NCBI RefSeq assembly: GCF_001625305.1
Contig: NW_017804675.1
Span: 385,543-449,542 of the forward strand
DNA length: 64,000 nt
Source: Branchiostoma belcheri
Taxonomy: Eukaryota > Chordata > Leptocardii > Amphioxiformes > Branchiostomatidae
Direction: 5' to 3'
A program made the translations under genes and the position numbers. Positions 57,308 through 64,000 of this stretch are shown piece by piece; the first letter of the stretch is position 1, and the number at the start of each line of letters is the position of its first letter. The notes beneath the pieces were generated by a model, which did no database searches, was not told the DNA's origin, and saw only the letters and a list, made by a program, of their open reading frames with translations.

Positions 57308-59188
57308 ATGTACGAGCAGGCAGAGCCTGTCCGGTCGCCTTTCTCCGGCCCCGACAGCCGCCAACCCAGCGGGCCGCCACCCCAACCCCGTCCCGTCCGA
57401 CAGAGTGGTTCACGCGGGCGTGTCCGCCATGGCAACGGCGCTTCTGACAAGCAGCGGGAAGACCAGGACACGTCTTCACACACGTACAAAAACGCCGAGG
57501 AGGTGAAACGTTACGCAACGTCTGCAGGTAACCGACGTTTTTCACACCAGCTTTACACGGAGGCTACTTGTACTATCAAGTATGAGCTTTTTTTTGCAGT
57601 AGAGGGTATAAGAACACTTCCCGACTTTTGTATATTTTCCTGTATGGGTAAATTTGATGACAATGTTTACATGTTGACGTGAGCGATTATCGGTGAGCGA
57701 AATATGTTTTTCTACCAGACCGCGCGTATCCAGGTGGAGCGAGCGGCCGCCGGGGTCTGTGTAGCTTCCTCCGCGCCCGCAGCAGCTGCCTGGCCGCCGG
57801 CATCGCCGTGCTGCTTAGCCTGTGCGCCGTGGGACTCGCCCCTCTCACGTTCAGCAACAAACAGGTAACAGTCTTGTACCATAAAGCCTGTTGGCTAACT
57901 ATTTTTCTCAATCTCATCACATTCTGTTTTAAGCCCCGTGTTACAAAGTTTGCTGCTGTTTTATGTGCGATTGTTTCTTACTTCGGTATTTAAATATTCT
58001 GACCTTTGTATACACATTTGTAGGAAATATCCCAATTGTCGACTGCTGTTGACGCCTTGAAGCGCGACCAAGACGACATGTCCACCACTGTTGACGCCTT
58101 GAAGCGCGACCAAGACGACATGTCCGCCACTGTTGACGCCTTGAAGCGCGACCAAGACGGCATGTCCACCACTGTTGACGCCTTGAAGAGCGAACAAGAC
58201 GACATGTCCACCACTGTTGACGCCTTGAAGCGCGACCAAGACGACATGTCCACCACTGTTGACGCCTTGAAGCGCGACCAAGACGACATGTCCACCACTG
58301 TTGACGCCTTGAAGCGCGACCAAGAAGCCTTGCGCCGACTGTCCACCACTGTTGACGCCTTGAAACGTGACCTGGACAACGAGCGCAGCCCAACCGCCAC
58401 CTCGGAGCCGCGTCTTCAAGAGAAAGCCTTACGTAAAGTTGTTTTCTGCTATTATATTGGTTCTTTATGTCACTAAATGTTCTAAAATAGTCACATTGCA
58501 TCATTATGTTTCCTACTATATGCATACTATAACCAAATGTTGCATATATATCTTGATGTTCAACATGACCCATCCTTTGCCTGTTGCTGATACAAAGCAT
58601 GTTTTCCAGCATCTTGCCCCGAAGGTTACACCAAGTGGCGTGGGATCTGCTACAAGGCCTTCAACACAGACAAAACCTTCGACCAAGCGACCGCGGCCTG
58701 TGGCGAAGACGGCGGCACCCTCGCCATGCCCCGAGACGCCGAGACCAACGCCTTCCTCATCACCCTGCACAACTCCGTGAGCGAGTATCGGCCCTTCTGG
58801 TTCGGCCTGCACGATCAGCGCGAAGAGGGGAGGTTTGAGTGGGTGGACGGGTCTGCACTTGGGCCGTACAGCTCCTGGGGTCCGGGACAACCGGACAACT
58901 ATGGGGGCAGGGAAGATTGCGTCCGTTACTTCGCGTACTCAGCCTGGAAATACAAGTGGCTCGACCATGACTGCCGCCTGAAGTTTTACTTCATATGCCA
59001 GACTGCTCCAGGTACTTATTGTATCCTCACTATTTCCTAAAACCCTTTTATCTAGTAAACATGGCACAGCTTAAGCACCCATCAGGATAAGGCAGCAGAC
59101 AATCATTGCTCCTGGCACAAACCTTAACTGAACCATTATATACATCTTATGCCTGATTATTCTTATTCTTTTTCCAGGACGTGCATAG
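57308..59188 (+). CDS. type II membrane C-type lectin with repeat stalk (copy 1), complete
   Basis: Exons 57308-57527, 57719-57864, 58024-58432, 58610-59011, 59178-59188; 395 residues, phases agree. A Pro/Arg-rich cytoplasmic part (MYEQAEPVRSPFSGPD start) is followed by a membrane segment CLAAGIAVLLSLCAVGLAPL. The stalk has eight units of the type STTVDALKRDQDDM (two heptads each, V/L/M in core positions), a coiled coil encoded by a 42-bp tandem repeat. The CTLD exon has the six cysteines (SCPEG, ICYKAF, AACGED, EDCVRY, HDCRLK, FICQ), WFGLHD, and PGQPDNY, whose QPD predicts galactose-type ligand preference; WLDHDC replaces the usual WND. The last exon adds only two codons and the stop. Organisation recalls DC-SIGN/ASGPR-type receptors, but ligand and function are unknown. 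Copy 2 lies 5 kb downstream. Confidence 0.92.
58036..58390 (+). repeat. coding minisatellite, 42-bp units, lectin stalk
   Basis: Eight in-frame units of the pattern ACTGTTGACGCCTTGAAGCG plus 22 bases; one unit is three codons longer (EALRRL end). A paralogous array at 63412-63672 has six units. The antisense strand shows a long open frame through the same repeat, which is only a shadow. Confidence 0.9.
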
Positions 59189-59674
59189 GCGACAGGCGGG
59201 ACTCTCACCAACACTGTACTGCGGCTTTCTGACTTTCCGCAGTCAAACTGACTAGTAAGACTTACGACTAAACTACATGTAGTACACATGGATTTAAGAC
59301 TAATTTTTAAAACGTTTGACTAAAACTTTTTAAAAGTATTTTTCCAAAGATTCCCACAAGAATGATCACATTTGTGACTCACTCTCCTGTGCCCCGACTT
59401 CGAACTTTCTCGACCAGGACAAATTTTGCCAATACTACGGAAGCAACCTTTTTTTTTCCTGCATACTCCATGGAAAAAATTCCACGCTGAAAGCGTATTT
59501 CCTAGAACTACATCACTATTGAACAAGCTTCCCTGTGAATGCTTTCTAAATGGGTACAACCTTAAACTATTTAAAATCTAAGGTAAAAAAAATCTATCAT
59601 TACAATCCTCTTTTTGTAACCCAAAACATGTGAGTGGTTCGCATGAGCTTGGTTTTCAGACGAAAATTGTACTA

Positions 59675-59680
59675 AATAAA
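59675..59680 (+). promoter_or_regulatory. candidate polyadenylation signal of lectin copy 1
   Basis: AATAAA followed by an A run, about 490 bases after the stop. The 3' flank from 59190 on is duplicated, in part, at 61240-61450. Confidence 0.35.
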
Positions 59681-60062
59681 AAAAAATTCTCAGAAGAAAT
59701 ACTGAATAGAATGTTATTTGAAGCAGCACTGTACTATTGTAGACACTCTTCAGTTTCCACACGGAGAGAATTTACTATTTAGGTTTCCCTTCTTGTATAC
59801 TGCTGAACCCAATTTGCATTGGATTAATAGCAGCTGCACATGTGTTAGTTACAAAACAGGTGACCGGTACAAATAAAAACAAGGGTAACTGAAGGAGGGG
59901 ACACTAAGGAACGTAAATAACTGAATCTGTGGGTGAAAAGACAAGACAGTGCGTTTTATGTCTATCATTACATGGTATATAATCTATAGAATTGTATATT
60001 CCACGTTATGTATACATAACCTTTATTACTTCAGCCCAAGAGAGGGAAGTGTCGTTTTGAGC

Positions 60063-60133
60063 TTAGCTTACCGCTAGTGGTTAGGATTTGGCGCTCTCAC
60101 AGCCAAGGCCCGGGTTCTATTCCCGGTGTAGGA
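60063..60133 (+). pseudogene. tRNA-Glu-like pseudogene or SINE head
   Basis: CTAGTGGTTAGGATT (A box), a CTCTCAC anticodon-loop-like stretch and GGCCCGGGTTCTATTCCCGG (B box/T arm) resemble tRNA-Glu(CTC). The anticodon arm has two extra bases and the acceptor stem pairs poorly, so a working tRNA is unlikely. Confidence 0.5.
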
Positions 60134-60464
60134 AAACCATTTTTGTGTATATATGACAACGTTGGTGCATGCGCTATTCAAAAGGGAGAAAACATGCCAC
60201 TGTCATCTAGTGTAAACAATATCTACTATTTTGTCGGCAACCAAAGAAGTGGGGAGGGGGGCTTGGGCATGTCTGCTACATGTATGTATGACAACGTTCG
60301 TGCATGCGCATCATGTCTGTAAAAGTCACGAAATTTTACCGATTACCATAAGAATTCTCTCTTATGTTTGAATAGCTTTGTTTGATGTTTCTGGCTACCA
60401 GCTCAGATTACTTCTTTTTTCGCGAAAATGAGTCTGGCTCTTGCAAAAAAACAAAATGCTATTG

Positions 60465-62286
60465 CATCATCTCATAAAACAATAATTCTCTCTTATGTTT
60501 GAATAGATTTGTTTGATGATTCTACCAGCCCAGAATAATTTCTTTTTCCACGAAAATAAATTGTTAACAATGGACACCTGTAGATGTCTTTTCGTGGGCA
60601 AACTATATCCATAAGATGTTTTGTAACGCACGAGACTAAAAACGTGAATAAACATCAAACAAGAAACCTTCGCCATGGCAACAATTCTTATTACTAATCT
60701 TGTGTTGTAAGAAATAGAATATCACCTGGGGTGAAAGTATGACATGCAGATAGAGATAGAACGGACATGGCTAACCTATAAATCCCTCTATTTCACTTAA
60801 AAATGCTTTTTAAAAGGGACAAAACATAAAACATGAGTATTGCTGCCACTGTCATCTAGTGTAAACAATATGTACTATTTTGTCGGCAACCAAAGAAGTG
60901 GGAAGGGGGGCTTGGGCATGTCTGCTACATGTATGTATGACAACGTTAGTGCATGCGCACATGTCTGTAAAAGTCACGAGATTTTACCGATTAAAATAAG
61001 AATTCTCTCTTATGTTTGAATAGATTTGTTTGATGTTTCTGCCTACCATCCCTCACTACTTCGTTTTCCACGAAAATGAGGCTCTTGCATAAACACAAAA
61101 TGCTATTGCATCACCTCATCCCACGTCATTCTTCCAAATACGGGCAAATGTAGCCTTACTATGTAAGACTAATTAAGGTGTTAGTTGCCATATTCATGAA
61201 TTTTGCACAGTGTGCACAGTACGGCCGAAATGTACGAGCTGGCGGGACTCACCACTACCGAACAGCGGCTACCAGAACATCCGCAGTCAAACTGACTAGG
61301 AAAACTTCAGACTAAAACTTTAGTATTTTTCCAAATGTTCTCACAAGTTTAATCTCGCTTGTGCCCCCACTTCTACCTTTCTCGGCCAGGACACGTATTG
61401 CCACTACTACGGAAGCAAGTCACCCTTTCTTTCCCCATACTCCGTATATCAGGAGAAAGTGCCTCTTGCAAAAAAAAACAAAATGCTATTGCATTATCTC
61501 ATACAATGATAATTCTCTCTTATGTTTGAATAGCTTTGTTTGATGTTTCTACCTACCAGCCCAGATTAATTTCTTTTTCCACGAAAATAAATTGTTAACA
61601 ATATAATAAACACCTGTAGATGTCTTTTCGTGGGCAAAATATATCCATAAGATGTTTTGTAACGCACGAGACTAAAAACGTGAATAAACATCAAACAAGA
61701 AACCTTTGCCATGGCAACAATTCTTATTACTAATCTTGTGTTGTAAGAAATAGAATATCACCTGGGGTGAAAGTATGACATGCAGATAGAGATAGAACGG
61801 ACATGTCTAACCTATAAATCCCTCTATTTCGCTTCCAAATACTATTCAAAAGGAAGAAAACATAAAACATGAGTATTGCTGCCACTGTCATCTAGTGTAA
61901 ACAATATCTACTATTTTGTCGGCAACCAAAGAAGTGGGGAGGGGGGCTTGGGCATGTCTGCTACATGTATGCATGACAACCATAGTGCATGCGCACATGT
62001 CTGTAAAAGTCACGAGATTTTACCGATTACAAGAAGACCGCTCCCTTATGTTTGAATAGAGTTGTTTTATGTTTCTGCCTACCAGCCCAGACTACTTCGT
62101 TTTTCACGAAAAAGAGGCTCTTGCATAAACAAAATGCTATTGCATCACCTCATCCCACGTCATTCTTCCAAATACGGGCATATGTAGCCTTACTCAGACT
62201 AATTAAGGTGTTAGTTGCCATATTCATGAATTTTGCACAGTTATACACTGCGCAACAATACAGTCTGCACAGTACGGCCGAAATGT
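60465..62286 (+). repeat. tandem duplication (about 1.03 kb) of lectin 5'-flanking DNA
   Basis: The block 60465-61240 recurs at about 61488-62286 with the same order of landmarks: CTCTCTTATGTTTGAATAG, GAAAATAAATTGTTAACAAT, GTAACGCACGAGACTAAAAA, ATCTAGTGTAAACAATATCT and ATTCATGAATTTTGCACAG. Parts of it also precede copy 1 (56935-57300) and recur at 60180-60470. The duplicated upstream segments mark the unit of the lectin tandem array. Confidence 0.85.
61230..61450 (+). pseudogene. internally deleted C-type lectin remnant (exon 1 start fused to 3' flank)
   Basis: The start context CCGAAATGTACGAGC of the lectin gene is present, but after four codons (MYEL) the sequence jumps to the equivalent of the final exon and 3' UTR of copy 1 (CGGGACTC..., then CGCAGTCAAACTGACTAG and the following flank with ACTACGGAAGCAA). 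Transmembrane, stalk and lectin exons are missing. It lies between the two lectin copies and shares their upstream sequence, so it is a deletion product of the tandem array. The remaining reading frame of about 20 codons is not expected to work. Confidence 0.75.
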
Positions 62287-64000
62287 ACGAGCAGGCAGAG
62301 CCTGTCCGGTTGCCTTTCTCCGGCCCCGACAGCCGCCAAACCAGCGGGCCGCCCCAACCCCGTCCCGTCCAACAGAGTGGTTCACGCGGGCGTGCCCGCC
62401 ATGGCAACGGCGCTTCTGACAAGCAGCGGGAAGACCGGGACACGTCTTCACACACGTACGAAGACGCCGAGGAGGTGAAACGTCACGCAACGTCTGCAGG
62501 TAACCGACGTTTTTCACACCTGCCTTTTACAGTGGATATTTTCACTATCAGAGGATAATATTTTAAGCGTATATGTTAACCTACTGATTTTTGCTTAGTT
62601 TGCTGTACGGACTAATTTCATGACAACAAGAAAACCCTCCATTGTTTACTGTACGCCCCTCATGTAAAATTCATCAGCAGGGTACGCGAACGTTCTCGCA
62701 CCGGATTCGGTACGATGGAAATCACGTCTTCGTCAAAGGTACACTTTTCCTGCCACATGCACAACGGGCCTTAGTCCTTAGAAATATCACTGTGTTTCTG
62801 ACATCAGTCGTGAAAAACAGGGTAGTTAGGTAGGAATCAGGGCTTCATTTGCAAAATTAATACCTTTTGATGGATTAATGGGATTTCATACTGGTGAGTG
62901 AATTTAAAGTTAGCTGAAACTGGGCATCACTATGCACATATTTTGTAGATCTTGGAGCTATTTGCATAATTAAGGATGAAATGTTAAATTCTGGCTTTGT
63001 TTTGTTGATATAGCGTTTAAGTTCTATATCTATTCATCAACATGTTTTGAGTTAGTAAGTTGACTTAAGCGATAACCTGAGCGAAATATATTTTTCTACC
63101 AGACCGCGCGTATCCGGGTGGAGCGAGCGGCCGCCGGGGTGTCTGTAGCTTCCTCCGCGCCCGCTGCAGCTTCCTCGCCGCCGGCATCGCCGTGCTACTG
63201 AGCCTGTGCGCCGTGGGACTCGCCCCTCTCACGTTCAGCAACAAGCAGGTAACAGTCTTGTACCATAAAGCCTGTTGGCTAGCTATTTTTCTCAATCTCA
63301 TCACATTCTGTTTTAAGTTACAAAATTTGCTGCTGTTTTTGTGCGATTGGTTCTTACGTTCGATATTAAATATTCTGACGTGTGTATACACGATTGTAGG
63401 AAATATCCCAATTGTCCACCACTGTTGACGCCTTGAAGCGCGACCAAGACGACATGTCCACCACTGTTGACGCCTTGAAGCGCGACCAAGACGACATGTC
63501 CACCACTGTTGACGCCTTGAAGCGCGACCAAGACGACATGTCCACCACTGTTGACGCCTTGAAGCGCGCCCAAGACGGCATGTCCACCACTGTTGACGCC
63601 TTGAAGCGCGACCAAGACACCTTGCTCCGACTGTCCACCACTGTTGACGCCTTGAAGCGCGACCTGGACAACGAGCGCAGCCGGACCGCCACCCTGGAGC
63701 AGCATCTTCGCAAGATTGGGAAGACTTTGGTTTTTAGTAGATTTTGGAAGATTCATTGTTCATGAAGCATCTATTTCATGTATTTCATCATTTTAACATG
63801 ATCCTTTGCCTGTTGCTGACACAAAACTTGTTTTCCAGTATCTTGTCCCGAAGGTTACACCAAGTGGCGTGGGACCTGCTACAAGGTCTTCAACACAGAC
63901 AAAACCTTCGACCAAGCGACCGCGGCCTGTGGCGAAGACGGCGGCACCCTCGCCATGCCCCGAGACGCCGGGACCGACGCCTTCCTCATCTCCCTTTACA
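62283..64000 (+). CDS. type II membrane C-type lectin with repeat stalk (copy 2), cut by window end
   Basis: Exons 62283-62499, 63103-63248, 63400 to about 63736, and 63839 to beyond 64000. Near-identical to copy 1 in the cytoplasmic part (one codon shorter), in the membrane segment (FLAAGIAVLLSLCAVGLAPL) and at the start of the lectin domain (SCPEGYTKWRGTCYKVF). The stalk has six STTVDALKRDQDDM-type units rather than eight. The 3' edge of the stalk exon is uncertain: the copy-1 donor is not conserved and GTAGAT at 63737 is the phase-compatible candidate. The lectin domain continues past the window. Confidence 0.85.

Noticed and set aside
57228-57545. Minus-strand open frames opposite lectin exon 1 (also 62150-62517)
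   Set aside because: GC-rich antisense shadows of the Pro/Arg-rich exon, duplicated with it; no independent support.
57941-58612. Long minus-strand open frames with repeated RASRRQQWWTC or ALQGVNSGG (also 63313-63756)
   Set aside because: They are the antisense of the lectin 42-bp coding repeat, with no start context or domain; shadow frames.
60063-60133. A working tRNA-Glu gene
   Set aside because: Poor acceptor-stem pairing and an anticodon arm two bases too long; kept only as a tRNA-like pseudogene.
62560-63060. A gene in the lectin copy 2 intron (open frame near 62642-62833)
   Set aside because: No domain, no splice signals that join it in phase to either neighbour exon, and no counterpart in copy 1.

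Overview
The window looks like chordate nuclear DNA, most probably an amphioxus (Branchiostoma). The evidence is long multi-exon genes with GT-AG introns, a vertebrate-like ELYS nucleoporin, tandem fibrinogen-domain and C-type-lectin genes, CR1-like LINE pieces, tRNA-derived SINEs, and unusually many minisatellites that copy exon/intron junctions (a feature I recall being reported as 'mirage minisatellites' in amphioxus). The species is inferred from these traits, not proven.

Layout. (1) 292-44505, + strand: ELYS/AHCTF1, modelled here as 44 coding exons with consistent splice phases (about 2060 residues; only the extreme N-terminus is missing, upstream of the window). (2) Inside the 11.6-kb ELYS intron 18 (12744-24359), on the - strand, sit two complete fibrinogen-related (FReD) genes. 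One encodes a type II membrane protein of about 360 aa in 9 exons (20228-14465). The other encodes a secreted protein in 3 exons with a TATA box (23295-21915). (3) 46618-56660, - strand, tail-to-tail with ELYS: an 11-exon gene (about 560 aa visible) for a trypsin-like-fold protease resembling FAM111; its first exon was not found. (4) 57308-64000, + strand: tandem type II membrane C-type lectins. These are one complete gene, one internally deleted remnant, and one gene cut by the window end; the stalk is a coiled coil of 14-residue (42-bp) repeats and the lectin domain carries a QPD motif.

Mobile DNA: a CR1-like LINE with reverse transcriptase inside an ELYS intron (31091-32853, frameshifted), a CR1-like 3' fragment (18330-19000), an RTE-like LINE antisense in a protease intron (49690-51440, frameshifted), a TAA-flanked PIF/Harbinger-like non-autonomous element (41435-42615), several other inverted-repeat elements, and tRNA-derived SINEs.

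The most striking signal is that about two dozen exon boundaries, in all three multi-exon genes outside the lectins, have partial copies of the exon edge plus its splice site in the neighbouring intron, as 2-4-copy tandem units. Copies upstream of an exon carry the acceptor and copies downstream carry the donor. This turns the introns into arrays of decoy or alternative splice sites. Functionally, ELYS is a housekeeping nuclear-pore and chromatin protein, while FReD proteins and C-type lectins are typical innate glycan-recognition molecules; their nesting and adjacency are not evidence of a shared pathway.
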